Origin: Janthinobacterium lividum
Lineage (GTDB): Bacteria > Pseudomonadota > Gammaproteobacteria > Burkholderiales > Burkholderiaceae_D
Assembly: GCF_034424625.1 (NCBI RefSeq)
Contig: NZ_CP139976.1
Location: 5,580,001 to 5,644,000, forward strand
Direction: 5' to 3'
Length of the DNA stretch: 64,000 nucleotides
Translations under genes and position numbers: made by a program
The notes under the pieces: model-generated
What the model was told of the DNA's origin: nothing
Database searches by the model: none
The model's input: the letters and a program-made list of their open reading frames with translations, nothing else
In this document: piece by piece, positions 9,457 through 17,923 of the stretch
How the letters are laid out: each line of letters opens with the position of its first letter
Position numbering within the stretch: the stretch's first letter is position 1

Positions 9457-9554
9457 GGCGACTCCAGGGCATGGTCAGGGGAATGCCTGACTAATTACCA
9501 CCAGGCATGAAAAATGTCTAAAAATTAATTTACATGCCAAGTATTCAACATCAC

Positions 9555-9568
9555 TTGATCGAAGTCAA
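9555..9568. promoter_or_regulatory. FNR/CRP-like palindrome upstream of the PEP-CTERM gene
   Basis: The sequence TTGATcgaaGTCAA differs from the FNR/ANR consensus TTGAT-N4-ATCAA at one position. It lies in the 161-bp gap between the PEP-CTERM gene start (9456) and the end of the flavoprotein gene (9618), the only place where the PEP-CTERM promoter can be. Suggests oxygen-responsive control, by inference only. Confidence 0.45.
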
Positions 9569-9617
9569 GAACATTGTCACCAATAATCACTTACCGCACC
9601 AAAATGACAACTAATTA

Positions 9618-10832
9618 TTACTGCAAGGCAATACCTGCCGCCACGCCGGAAGCCCAGGCCCACTGGAAGTTGTAGCCGCCCAGCCAGCCCGTCACGTCAA
9701 CCGCTTCGCCGATGAAATACAGGCCCGGCACTTTATTGGCCATCATGGTCTGCTGCGACAGTTCGCGCGTGTCGATGCCGCCGCGCGTCACTTCCGCCTT
9801 GCGGTAGCCTTCGGAACCGTTCGGCACGATGGACCAGGCATTGATGGCCAGCCCCAGCTTGCGCAACTGCGCGTCGGGCATGTCGGCGATGCGCGCGTCC
9901 GGCGCCAGGCCGTTGACGGCCAGCAAACAGTCGGCCAGGCGCTGCGGCAGCCATTGCGCGACGATATTGCCCAGCTGCTTCTTCAGGGTCCCCTTGCCTT
10001 CGATCAAGGTCTGCGCCACGTCCACTTCCGGCAACAGGTTGATGACGATGGGTTCGCCCGGCAGCCAGTAGCTGGAAATCTGCAGGATCGCCGGGCCCGA
10101 CAGGCCGCGGTGGGTGAACAGCAAATCTTCGCGGAAACGCGCGCCCGTAGCCTTGCGGCCTTTCAGGCTGCCCGTCTCCACATCCACCTCCAGGGCGATG
10201 CCGGACAGTTCCGCGAATGGCGCCCAGCTGGCCGCATCGAACGTCAGCGGCACCAGGGCCGGACGGGGCTCGACCATTGTCAAATCGAATTGCCTGGCGA
10301 TGCGGTAGGCAAAATCCGTCGCGCCGATCTTCGGGATCGACAGGCCGCCCGTGGCGATGACGATGCTGGCCGTCTCGATGTCGCCGCTATCGGTCTGCAG
10401 CACAAAGCTACCGTCATCTTGCTGGACAACATTGTCGATCTTGCACGGCATGCGCCAGTGCACGCCGCCTGCGGCGCATTCGTCCTTGAGCATGTCGATG
10501 ATCTGCTCGGCCGACTCATTGCAGAATTGCTGGCCCTTGTGCTTCTCGTGGTAGCCGATGCGGTATTTTTTCACCAGCGCGAGGAAATCCTGCGGCGTGT
10601 AGCGCGACAGCGCGCTCTTGCAGAAATGCGGGTTTTCCGAGAGGAAATTTTGTGGCGTGGCGTTAATATTGGTGAAATTGCACCGTCCACCACCCGAGAT
10701 GCGGATCTTTTCGGCCAGCTTGGCCGCGTGATCGATCAGCACCACGCGCTTGCCTTGCTGGGCGGCAACAGCCGCACACATCATGCCGGCCGCGCCCGCG
10801 CCGATCACTGCCACATCAAATTGTTTTGCCAT
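9618..10832 (-). CDS. HI0933-family FAD-dependent oxidoreductase (YhiN-like)
   Basis: Flavoprotein of 404 residues. The N-terminal dinucleotide-binding site is VIGAGAAGMM, then SGGGRCNFTN, and the C-terminal family signature is YFIGEAVDVTGWLGGYNFQWA. This family (YhiN/HI0933) is common in bacteria and structurally known, but its substrate is not established. The start at 10832 (MAKQFDV) sits directly before the Rossmann strand; five extra upstream codons are possible. It is transcribed in the same direction as ybiB, 56 bp behind it. Confidence 0.92.
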   Translation of the reverse strand: MAKQFDVAVIGAGAAGMMCAAVAAQQGKRVVLIDHAAKLAEKIRISGGGRCNFTNINATPQNFLSENPHFCKSALSRYTPQDFLALVKKYRIGYHEKHKGQQFCNESAEQIIDMLKDECAAGGVHWRMPCKIDNVVQQDDGSFVLQTDSGDIETASIVIATGGLSIPKIGATDFAYRIARQFDLTMVEPRPALVPLTFDAASWAPFAELSGIALEVDVETGSLKGRKATGARFREDLLFTHRGLSGPAILQISSYWLPGEPIVINLLPEVDVAQTLIEGKGTLKKQLGNIVAQWLPQRLADCLLAVNGLAPDARIADMPDAQLRKLGLAINAWSIVPNGSEGYRKAEVTRGGIDTRELSQQTMMANKVPGLYFIGEAVDVTGWLGGYNFQWAWASGVAAGIALQ

Positions 10833-10888
10833 AAGAATTCCGGTCACCGCTGATTACAAAGACGCCATTGTAAACTGCGGCGACGCGG

Positions 10889-11881
10889 CTAGCGCGGCCG
10901 TGCTGCAATCTGCCGCGATGCCATCAGGCATTGCTCCACCTGCTCGGCGATCGATGGCGGCACGGGCACCTCACCGCGCAGCACGGCAGCGATCCAGGCG
11001 GCCGTGGTGGCCGCATCGCGCTCGGCCGGCAAATGCGGCAACTCTTCCACCTGCAACTGCTTTTCCACCAGCACCGTGCGCTCCACGCCATGGAACCAGT
11101 CGATCTGCTGCGCCTTGTTGGCGTTGGCTACCGTCTCGCCTTCCGTACCGCGCATCAGGAAAGCATCGCCGCGTGCAGGATCAGAGGCAGTCAGGAAATA
11201 CTCACCCAGCATTTCCAGGTATTCCGGATGCGTGTACGACACCAGGCGCAGGGCCGGCCCGGCGAACGGCTGCATGATTTTCACCAGGGTATGCGTGGAA
11301 TTGCGCACGCCCAGCACGCGCCGCAGGGACAGCATGTGCGCCAGGCGCGGCGCCAGCGCGGCGATGGGCAGGAAGGCGGCTTCCCCGCGCGCCATGGCGG
11401 CCTCGGCTTGCGCATGGTCCGGCGAGGCGGGCACGCCCAGCGCGGCCAGCACTTCAGCCGTGGTGATGCGGCCCGGATCGCCGGTCACGCCATGCACGAG
11501 CACGGGTGCGCCGGCGCGCGCCAGCAGCAGCGCCAGCAACGCCGTCAGGTTGGCCATCTTGCGGGCGCCGTTGTAGCTGGGAATGATGATCGGGGCAAAT
11601 TCGCCGGCCGGCGCGGCCAGCGGCGCAAACGATGCTTCGGCAGCGTCGAGGAAGCCGGCGATCTCATCCACGGACTCGCCCTTGATGCGCATGGATAACA
11701 AAATGCCGCCCAGTTCCAGGTCCGACACGCGGCCCTCAAGCATGGCGCGGTACAGGGCACGGGCGTCGTCGCGCGTCATGCTGCGCGCACCGTTCTTGCC
11801 GCGTCCTATTTCTTTGATGAAACGTGCAGCGGGAAATGGCTCACCGGCCACATCGGTATGGGGGATGGAAACAGTCGTCAT
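10889..11881 (-). CDS. ybiB: YbiB/TrpD2-type glycosyl transferase-like DNA-binding protein
   Basis: Protein of 330 residues with the anthranilate phosphoribosyltransferase fold. An N-terminal helical domain contains LELGGILLSMRIKGES, and the C-terminal domain has VLVHGVTGDPGR in place of the canonical PRPP loop of TrpD. In E. coli the homologue YbiB binds nucleic acid rather than making tryptophan and belongs to the LexA regulon; TrpD2 is the family name. The absence of other trp genes and the altered loop support that reading over TrpD. Confidence 0.85.
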   Translation of the reverse strand: MTTVSIPHTDVAGEPFPAARFIKEIGRGKNGARSMTRDDARALYRAMLEGRVSDLELGGILLSMRIKGESVDEIAGFLDAAEASFAPLAAPAGEFAPIIIPSYNGARKMANLTALLALLLARAGAPVLVHGVTGDPGRITTAEVLAALGVPASPDHAQAEAAMARGEAAFLPIAALAPRLAHMLSLRRVLGVRNSTHTLVKIMQPFAGPALRLVSYTHPEYLEMLGEYFLTASDPARGDAFLMRGTEGETVANANKAQQIDWFHGVERTVLVEKQLQVEELPHLPAERDAATTAAWIAAVLRGEVPVPPSIAEQVEQCLMASRQIAARPR

Positions 11882-12049
11882 GGCGCCAGCTTACACGGAT
11901 TTTTTCCCTTGCAGAGGGGCTGAGAGACGCCATAGGCGCCAATGCAACAGTCTTTCACGCTATTTTTGGGACGAATTTGGATGAATTTACATCACGACTG
12001 CATCCAAACGCGCCACCGCTGCGTATATGACTGCACAGGGGGACTCATC

Positions 12050-12727
12050 ATGGAACACGCAAGCAAAAGGGAAAGCGCCTTCGTCGGCATCGAGACGAGC
12101 AAGCTGCAGCTGAAAGCCGTGCTGCTCTCGGGCGGCGAAATGCTGTGCAAGGTGCTGGAAAACGACGTGGCCGGCTACCGCTGGCTGCGCAGCTGGCTGC
12201 AAAGGAACGACGTGCCCGTCATCGGCTTGCGCGTCTGCATGCGCCTCGATATGCCGTACAGCGAGGCGCCGGCCCGCATGCTGGCAGACATGGGCATGCT
12301 GGTCTGCGATGCCCAGCCCGCGCAGCTGGAAGAATATATCCACAGCCATGGCTTGCCCGGGGACGCGGCGCACAGCGCCGCGGTGCTGGCCCACTACTGC
12401 CAGCACAGGCGCCCCGCGCGCTGGACGCCGCCCTCGCCCGCCTATGTGGAGCTACGGCTGTGGCTGCGCCGCCTGCACGCCATGGAAGGCGTGCGCCGGC
12501 AGGAATCGGCGCGCCTCGATGCGCACCTGCAGGCCGGCCAGCATGCGCTGCACGCCCTCGTGCGCCAGCAGGTCGCCTGCCTGGACGCACAGATACGCCA
12601 GCACGAAAGCGCCATCCTCGACCATGTGCGGCGCCATCCCGGCCTGCCCCGGCCGCCCGAGCTGGCCGGCAACTACCAGCGCATCGCCCGCTATACCTTT
12701 GGCGCCAGCCTGGCCGGCGGCCATTGA
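12050..12727 (+). CDS. IS110-like DEDD-domain orphan protein, probably catalytically inactive
   Basis: Protein of 225 residues resembling only the N-terminal RuvC-like (DEDD) half of IS110 transposases. FVGIETSK is at residues 11-18, MLADMGMLVCDAQPAQLEEY at 77-96, and a GDAAHSAAVLAHY block follows. The four catalytic acids of IS110 (D, E, D, D) align with Glu15, Arg65, Asp105 and His108, so at least two are lost. The Tnp_20 domain with its essential serine is missing. The reading frame is intact, has a GGGGGA ribosome site and host-like codon use. A decayed transposase or a domesticated protein are both possible; intactness favours the latter. Confidence 0.65.
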   Translation: MEHASKRESAFVGIETSKLQLKAVLLSGGEMLCKVLENDVAGYRWLRSWLQRNDVPVIGLRVCMRLDMPYSEAPARMLADMGMLVCDAQPAQLEEYIHSHGLPGDAAHSAAVLAHYCQHRRPARWTPPSPAYVELRLWLRRLHAMEGVRRQESARLDAHLQAGQHALHALVRQQVACLDAQIRQHESAILDHVRRHPGLPRPPELAGNYQRIARYTFGASLAGGH

Positions 12728-12871
12728 GCACACAGGGGGCCGGCGGCGTGCCTGCCCTGCCATAAAAACAACTGAGGCCCTCCCGTTTTGGCGCCATCCC
12801 CGCCGCCAGGCCGCATTTCCGCTACACTATTGCCTCTTAAAGAACGCAATAGCGAAAGCCGAGCCAGAATC

Positions 12872-13933
12872 ATGAATACGCCAGACATCGAAAATATCAA
12901 CGTCACCTCCTTCGCGCCCATGCCGACACCGGCCGAACTGCACGCCAAGCTGCCCCTGTCGGAAAGCGCCTTCGACACCGTCAGCCGCGGCCGCGAAGCG
13001 CTGCGCAACATCATCGACCGCAAGGACCAGCGCCTGTTCGTCGTCGTCGGCCCGTGCTCCATCCACGACCCCGTCGCCGGCCTCGATTACGCGCGCCGCC
13101 TGAAAGCGCTGCAAGAGGAAGTCAAGGACACGATGCTGCTGGTGATGCGCGTGTATTTCGAAAAACCGCGTACCACCACGGGCTGGAAAGGCTATATCAA
13201 CGATCCGTACATGGACGACTCGTTCAAGGTCAACGAAGGTATGGAAAAGGCGCGCCAGTTCCTGCTCGACGTGTGCGAACTGGGCCTGCCCACCGCCACC
13301 GAAGCGCTGGACCCGATCTCGCCGCAATACCTGGGCGACCTGATCGCCTGGACCGCCATCGGCGCGCGCACCACGGAATCGCAGACGCACCGCGAAATGT
13401 CGTCGGGCCTGTCGACCCCGGTCGGCTTCAAGAACGGCACCGATGGCGACATCAGCATCGCCGTCAACGCGATTCTGTCGTCGGCGCACCCGCACTCCTT
13501 CCTCGGCATTAACGGCGAAGGCAATGTGGCCATCGTGCGCACGCGCGGCAACGCGTATGGCCACGTGGTGCTGCGCGGCGGCGACGGCCGTCCGAACTAC
13601 GATTCGGTGTCGATCGCCATCGCCGAACAGGCACTGGCCAAGGCCAAGCTGCCGGCCAACCTGGTGGTCGACTGCTCGCACGCGAACAGCTACAAGAAGC
13701 CGGAACTGCAACCGCTGGTGATGGCCGACGTGGTCAACCAGATCCGCCAGGGCAACCGCTCGCTGGTGGGCGTGATGATCGAATCGAACATCGTTGGCGG
13801 CAACCAGAAGATCCCGCAAGACCTGTCGCAACTGACCTACGGCTGCTCCGTCACCGACGGCTGCATCGACTGGGACACGACGGCGACCATGCTGCGCGAT
13901 GCGCATGCGCACCTCGTCAATCGCCCGGCGTAA
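12872..13933 (+). CDS. aroG: 3-deoxy-7-phosphoheptulonate (DAHP) synthase, class I
   Basis: Enzyme of 353 residues that condenses phosphoenolpyruvate and erythrose 4-phosphate, the first step of the shikimate pathway. Hallmarks are VVGPCSIHDP (about residues 60-69), the VYFEKPRTTTGWKG block, HREMSSGLSTPVGFKNGTDG, and VDCSHANSYKK with the metal-binding His. Length fits feedback-regulated AroG/AroF/AroH types; which amino acid inhibits it cannot be read with confidence. It is a single gene, ending at a REP-like double hairpin. Confidence 0.95.
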   Translation: MNTPDIENINVTSFAPMPTPAELHAKLPLSESAFDTVSRGREALRNIIDRKDQRLFVVVGPCSIHDPVAGLDYARRLKALQEEVKDTMLLVMRVYFEKPRTTTGWKGYINDPYMDDSFKVNEGMEKARQFLLDVCELGLPTATEALDPISPQYLGDLIAWTAIGARTTESQTHREMSSGLSTPVGFKNGTDGDISIAVNAILSSAHPHSFLGINGEGNVAIVRTRGNAYGHVVLRGGDGRPNYDSVSIAIAEQALAKAKLPANLVVDCSHANSYKKPELQPLVMADVVNQIRQGNRSLVGVMIESNIVGGNQKIPQDLSQLTYGCSVTDGCIDWDTTATMLRDAHAHLVNRPA

Positions 13934-13954
13934 AATATTACGGCCAACAATGTT

Positions 13955-14043
13955 GTCGGATTACGGCCCTGTGGGCCTGATCCGACCTACCCGACGGGCG
14001 CGTCAATGCGCAGGTCGGCTTAGCGCACAGCGCGTAAGCCGAC
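13955..14043. repeat. REP-like double hairpin (copy A)
   Basis: Two imperfect palindromes lie between the convergent stops of aroG and nirD. The first (13955-13986) has arms GTCGGAT/ATCCGAC and the second (14014-14043) GTCGGCTTA/TAAGCCGAC. A related pair occurs at 62438-62528. The shared arm pattern GTCGGxTTA...TAAxCCGAC marks a dispersed extragenic palindrome family that may also end transcription from both sides. Confidence 0.75.
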
Positions 14044-14059
14044 ACCACCAAGAGACATA

Positions 14060-14467
14060 TCAAGCCATCTGCACATGCGGCAGCACGGCGAACGATCCCG
14101 CCAGCGCCTGTTCCGCCTTGCTGGCCGGGATATTGAGTTCATTGACATCCAGGTAGATGCGCCCGTCCATGATGCGCACGGCGTACAGGCGCGCCATGCC
14201 CTGCACGGGCGCCACCAGGCGGCCCGAATCGAGTTCGATGATCCAGCTGTTCTTCGGCCCCATCAGGTTTTTCTCCATCAGCACCCCATGCGCCAGCGGG
14301 CCGCCCAGACAAGGCACCGTGTCGAGCAAGGCATACACCGTATCGTCAGCCGCGCGGAACAGCGCCACGCCCGGCAAATCCTGCCAGGCCAGGCCCCGTT
14401 GCACCATGCGCGCGCCCGCCAGCGGCATGTCCTTCAGGCGGCAAATCATTTTCCATTGTTCCGACAT
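14060..14467 (-). CDS. nirD: NirD-like nitrite reductase small subunit (Rieske fold), stand-alone
   Basis: Protein of 135 residues that begins [21 protein letters not shown] and shows the NirD-type Rieske-fold pattern, without the Cys/His iron-sulfur ligands of true Rieske proteins. NirD normally partners NirB in cytoplasmic NADH nitrite reductase. No nirB, nitrate reductase or transporter is next to it, so it is either an orphan copy whose NirB lies elsewhere or a repurposed small subunit. The start at 14467 is chosen because the upstream in-frame extension looks non-coding. Confidence 0.75.
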   Translation of the reverse strand: MSEQWKMICRLKDMPLAGARMVQRGLAWQDLPGVALFRAADDTVYALLDTVPCLGGPLAHGVLMEKNLMGPKNSWIIELDSGRLVAPVQGMARLYAVRIMDGRIYLDVNELNIPASKAEQALAGSFAVLPHVQMA

Positions 14468-14676
14468 CGCTAGCTCCCTTGAGAAAGGCACATGCACCTC
14501 TAAGCAAGAGCGGTGCCAGTGCCGCACAGGCGAAGAATGGCCAAAAACCGGGGGAAAACCGGCCCGCGGCGCACTGCGCAAGTGCACACTGCCGCCGAAA
14601 TGGTGCGCCGGCCGCACGGTGGACTGCCCGGCTTTCCTTTACAATGACGGATTACTCCTCCCTATTTAGCACCTTC

Positions 14677-15717
14677 ATGATTGTTCTTGGCGTCGAATCC
14701 TCCTGTGACGAAACCGGCCTGGCCTTGTACGACACGCAACGCGGCCTGCTGTCGCACGCCCTCTATTCGCAAGTCGCCATGCACGAGCAATATGGCGGCG
14801 TGGTGCCGGAACTGGCGTCGCGCGACCATATCCGCCGCGCCATCCCGCTGCTGGAAGAAACCCTGGCCAAGGCCGGCATCACCCTGCCCGAGATCGACGC
14901 CATCGCCTACACGCAGGGGCCGGGCCTGGCCGGTGCGCTGCTGGTGGGTTCCTCGGTGGCCTGCAGCCTGGGCCTGGCCATCAACAAGCCGGTGCTGGGC
15001 ATCCACCATCTGGAAGGCCATCTGCTCTCCCCCTTGCTGGCGTCCGAGCCGCCGGAATTCCCTTTCATCGCCCTGCTGGTGTCGGGCGGCCACACGCAGC
15101 TGATGCGCGTCGATGGCGTGGGCCAGTACACGATGCTGGGCGAAACGCTCGATGATGCGGCCGGCGAAGCGTTCGACAAGTCGGCCAAGCTGCTGGGCCT
15201 CGGTTATCCGGGTGGCCCGGCCATTTCGCGCCTGGCCGAATTCGGCGATCCGCTGGCCTACAAGCTGCCGCGCCCCATGCTGCACTCGAAGGATTTCAAC
15301 TTCAGCTTTTCCGGCCTGAAGACGGCCGTGCTGACGGTGGTGAAAAACCATGAAGAAAAAGTCATCGCGAATATCTGCGAACAGGACAAGGCGAATATCG
15401 CGCGCGGCTTCGTCGACGCCATCGTCGACGTGCTGACGGCCAAATGCGTGGCTGCCCTCAAGCACACGGGCTTGAAACGCCTGGTGATCGCCGGCGGCGT
15501 GGGCGCCAACGCACAACTGCGCGCCTCGCTCAACGCGGCCGCCGCCAAGAAGCGTTTTAAAGTGTATTACCCGGAGCTGGAATTCTGCACCGACAACGGC
15601 GCCATGATCGCCTTTGCCGGCGCCATGCGCCTGCAAATCAATCCCGACGCCGCCAAGCACGATTACTCGTTCAACGTGCGCCCGCGCTGGCCGCTGGACG
15701 AAATCCGCGAAGTCTGA
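14677..15717 (+). CDS. tsaD: tRNA N6-adenosine threonylcarbamoyltransferase TsaD
   Basis: Enzyme of 346 residues that transfers the threonylcarbamoyl group to A37 of tRNAs reading ANN codons, working with TsaB and TsaE. It begins [17 protein letters not shown]. The iron-binding [12 protein letters not shown] motif, [10 protein letters not shown] and C-terminal [13 protein letters not shown] are all present. The start at 14677 removes a long non-coding-looking extension. Its stop abuts the stop of eutC with no base between them (TGA/TCA), so no terminator separates the convergent genes. Confidence 0.97.
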   Translation: MIVLGVESSCDETGLALYDTQRGLLSHALYSQVAMHEQYGGVVPELASRDHIRRAIPLLEETLAKAGITLPEIDAIAYTQGPGLAGALLVGSSVACSLGLAINKPVLGIHHLEGHLLSPLLASEPPEFPFIALLVSGGHTQLMRVDGVGQYTMLGETLDDAAGEAFDKSAKLLGLGYPGGPAISRLAEFGDPLAYKLPRPMLHSKDFNFSFSGLKTAVLTVVKNHEEKVIANICEQDKANIARGFVDAIVDVLTAKCVAALKHTGLKRLVIAGGVGANAQLRASLNAAAAKKRFKVYYPELEFCTDNGAMIAFAGAMRLQINPDAAKHDYSFNVRPRWPLDEIREV

Positions 15718-16491
15718 TCACGCCAGCAGGAAGTTGCGCGCGCCCGCCAGGGCCGCGCCTTCCGCCACCGTTTCATCCTTCAAGCCCACGCCCGACAGTT
15801 GCCGGCTGAACGCCTGCGACAGCAGGTAGTGCAGCCGGTACGCCGCCTGCGCATACGCCAGCCCCTCGGGGCGCACGTTCGAGATGCAGTTGCGGCGCTC
15901 GTCCAGCAAACCTGCTTCGGGCGCCCACGTCAGGTACAGGCCCAGGCTGTCCGGGGAACTCAAGCCAGGCCGCTCGCCGATCAGCACCAGCACGGCGCGC
16001 GCCTTCAATAATTTCCCCACCTCGTCGCCGATGGCCACCCGTCCCTGCGCCACGATGTGTACCGGCGACAGCGTCCACGCTTCCAGCGCCAGCCGTTCGC
16101 GCAAGGCGGCAAGGAAGGGTGCCGCATGGCGCTGCACGGCCAGCGCCGACAGGCCATCGGCCGCCACCAGCGCCAGGTCGGCTCCCGTGGCGCCGGCGGC
16201 CAGGCGCGCGCGTGAAGCGTCATCGAGGCGGCGTCCCAGGTCGGGGCGTTGAAGATAGTCGGCGCGCGTGGCGGCCGCGCTGTGCAGCTGCACGCTGGCC
16301 AGCCCCTGCTCCGCCAGCGCCTGCGCCAGGGCCTCGCCATCGAGCGCCAGGTGCACGGCGTCGCGCGCCTGCGCGTGGGCCAGCTGGAACGCCAGCTGCG
16401 CCTTGGTTGGCACGCTCACGCCGCGGCGCCCGAGCGCGATGCGCGCCGCCGTGTACCTGCGCAGCGCCTGCCACGGATCGGTATCGCCCAT
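15718..16491 (-). CDS. eutC: Ethanolamine ammonia-lyase small subunit
   Basis: EutC of 257 residues. With EutB and adenosylcobalamin it splits ethanolamine into acetaldehyde and ammonia. Family blocks include [13 protein letters not shown] near the start, [38 protein letters not shown] and a C-terminal [15 protein letters not shown]. It follows eutB after 9 bp. No microcompartment shell genes, EutA reactivase or permease are in the window, which fits the simple eutBC systems of proteobacteria. Confidence 0.95.
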   Translation of the reverse strand: MGDTDPWQALRRYTAARIALGRRGVSVPTKAQLAFQLAHAQARDAVHLALDGEALAQALAEQGLASVQLHSAAATRADYLQRPDLGRRLDDASRARLAAGATGADLALVAADGLSALAVQRHAAPFLAALRERLALEAWTLSPVHIVAQGRVAIGDEVGKLLKARAVLVLIGERPGLSSPDSLGLYLTWAPEAGLLDERRNCISNVRPEGLAYAQAAYRLHYLLSQAFSRQLSGVGLKDETVAEGAALAGARNFLLA

Positions 16492-16500
16492 GCTTCCTCC

Positions 16501-17889
16501 CTAGGTGTCCAGGCGCAGCAGGGCCGCCTGGAAGGCGGGCGCCAGCGCCGTATTCAGGCGACCCTGCGCATCCGTGATCCGCATGCGCGCCAGCCAGGCT
16601 TCGAATTCCGGCGCGGGACGCAAGCCCAGCACCCGGCGCGCATACAGGGCGTCGTGGAACGAGGTGCTCTGGTAGCCGAGCATGATGTCGTCCGCGCCCG
16701 GCACGCCCATGATGAAATTGCAGCCAGCCACGCCCAGCATGGTCAGCAAGGCATCCATGTCGTCCTGGTCCGCTTCCGCATGGTTGGTGTAGCACACGTC
16801 GCAGCCCATGGGCAGTCCCAGCAGCTTGGCGCAGAAATGGTCTTCCAGCCCCGCGCGCATGATCTGCTTGCCGTCGTACAGATATTCGGGGCCGATGAAG
16901 CCCACCACCGAATTGACCAGCAGCGGCTGATAGGCGCGCGCCACCGCATACGCGCGCGCTTCGCACGTTTGCTGGTCCATGCCGTGGTGCGCGCCGGCCG
17001 ACAGAGCGCTGCCCTGCCCCGTCTCGAAATACATGACGTTGTTGCCCACCGTGCCGCGCCCCAGCGACAGGGCCGCCGCCTGGCCCTCGGCCAGCAGGGA
17101 CAAGTCGATGCCGAAGCTGCGGTTGGCCGCCTGCGTGCCCGCCACCGACTGGAATACCAAGTCGACGGGAGCGCCGCGGCGGATCGCTTCGAGCGTATTG
17201 GTGATGTGCGTGAGCACGCACGACTGGGTAGGAATCTGATACTGGCCGATGACGGCGTCGAGCAGCTGCAGCAATGACACCACTTGCGCCACATTGTCGG
17301 TGGCGGGGTTGATGCCGATCACGGCGTCGCCGCTGCCCAGCAGCAGGCCATCAAGGATGGCGGCGGCAATGCCCGTGGCATCGTCCGTCGGATGATTCGG
17401 CTGCAAGCGCGTGGATAGCCGACCCGCCAGGCCCAGGGTATTGCGAAAGGCCGTGACGACTTTGCACTTGCGGGCCACGAGCACCAGGTCCTGCAGGCGC
17501 ATGATTTTTGAGACGGCTGCCGCCATTTCCGGCGTGATGCCGGCGGCGACGTGGGACAGCGTTTGCGTATCCGTCGCGTCATCGAGCAGCCAGTCGCGAA
17601 AATCGCCCACGCACAGGTGGGAAATCGGCGCAAACGCGGCGCGCTCGTGGGTGTCGATAATCAGGCGCGTGACTTCATCGTCTTCATACGGCACCAGCGC
17701 CTCGTTGAGGAACAGCGACAGCGGCAGGTCCGCCAGCGCCAGCTGCGCCGCCACCCGCTCGCGCGCGCTGGCTGCCGCCACGCCGGCCAGCACATCGCCC
17801 GAACGGGGCGGCGTGGCCTTCGCCAGCAGCGCTTTCAGGCTGGCGAACTGGTAAACATGGCTGTCTATCGTATGGCTGAAACGGGGCAT
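16501..17889 (-). CDS. eutB: Ethanolamine ammonia-lyase large (heavy) subunit
   Basis: EutB of 462 residues, full family length. It has the TIM-barrel blocks GDAVIGINPATDN, CVLTHITNTLEA, SVAGTQAANRSFG, MYFETGQGSALSAGAHHGMDQQT and YTNHAEADQDDMDALL. Substrate-binding Arg/Glu and the cobalamin-contact segments lie in these. Its start is 34 bp after the end of the SDR-fusion gene on the same strand, so it may be read from the gbsR transcript. Ethanolamine would come from phosphatidylethanolamine turnover. Confidence 0.96.
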   Translation of the reverse strand: MPRFSHTIDSHVYQFASLKALLAKATPPRSGDVLAGVAAASARERVAAQLALADLPLSLFLNEALVPYEDDEVTRLIIDTHERAAFAPISHLCVGDFRDWLLDDATDTQTLSHVAAGITPEMAAAVSKIMRLQDLVLVARKCKVVTAFRNTLGLAGRLSTRLQPNHPTDDATGIAAAILDGLLLGSGDAVIGINPATDNVAQVVSLLQLLDAVIGQYQIPTQSCVLTHITNTLEAIRRGAPVDLVFQSVAGTQAANRSFGIDLSLLAEGQAAALSLGRGTVGNNVMYFETGQGSALSAGAHHGMDQQTCEARAYAVARAYQPLLVNSVVGFIGPEYLYDGKQIMRAGLEDHFCAKLLGLPMGCDVCYTNHAEADQDDMDALLTMLGVAGCNFIMGVPGADDIMLGYQSTSFHDALYARRVLGLRPAPEFEAWLARMRITDAQGRLNTALAPAFQAALLRLDT

Positions 17890-17923
17890 GGTTCGGTTCC
17901 TCCAATCCCCATCTTACGCCAAC

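Noticed and set aside
10889..11881. trpD (anthranilate phosphoribosyltransferase)
   Set aside because: The PRPP loop is altered and no trp genes are nearby; fits YbiB/TrpD2.
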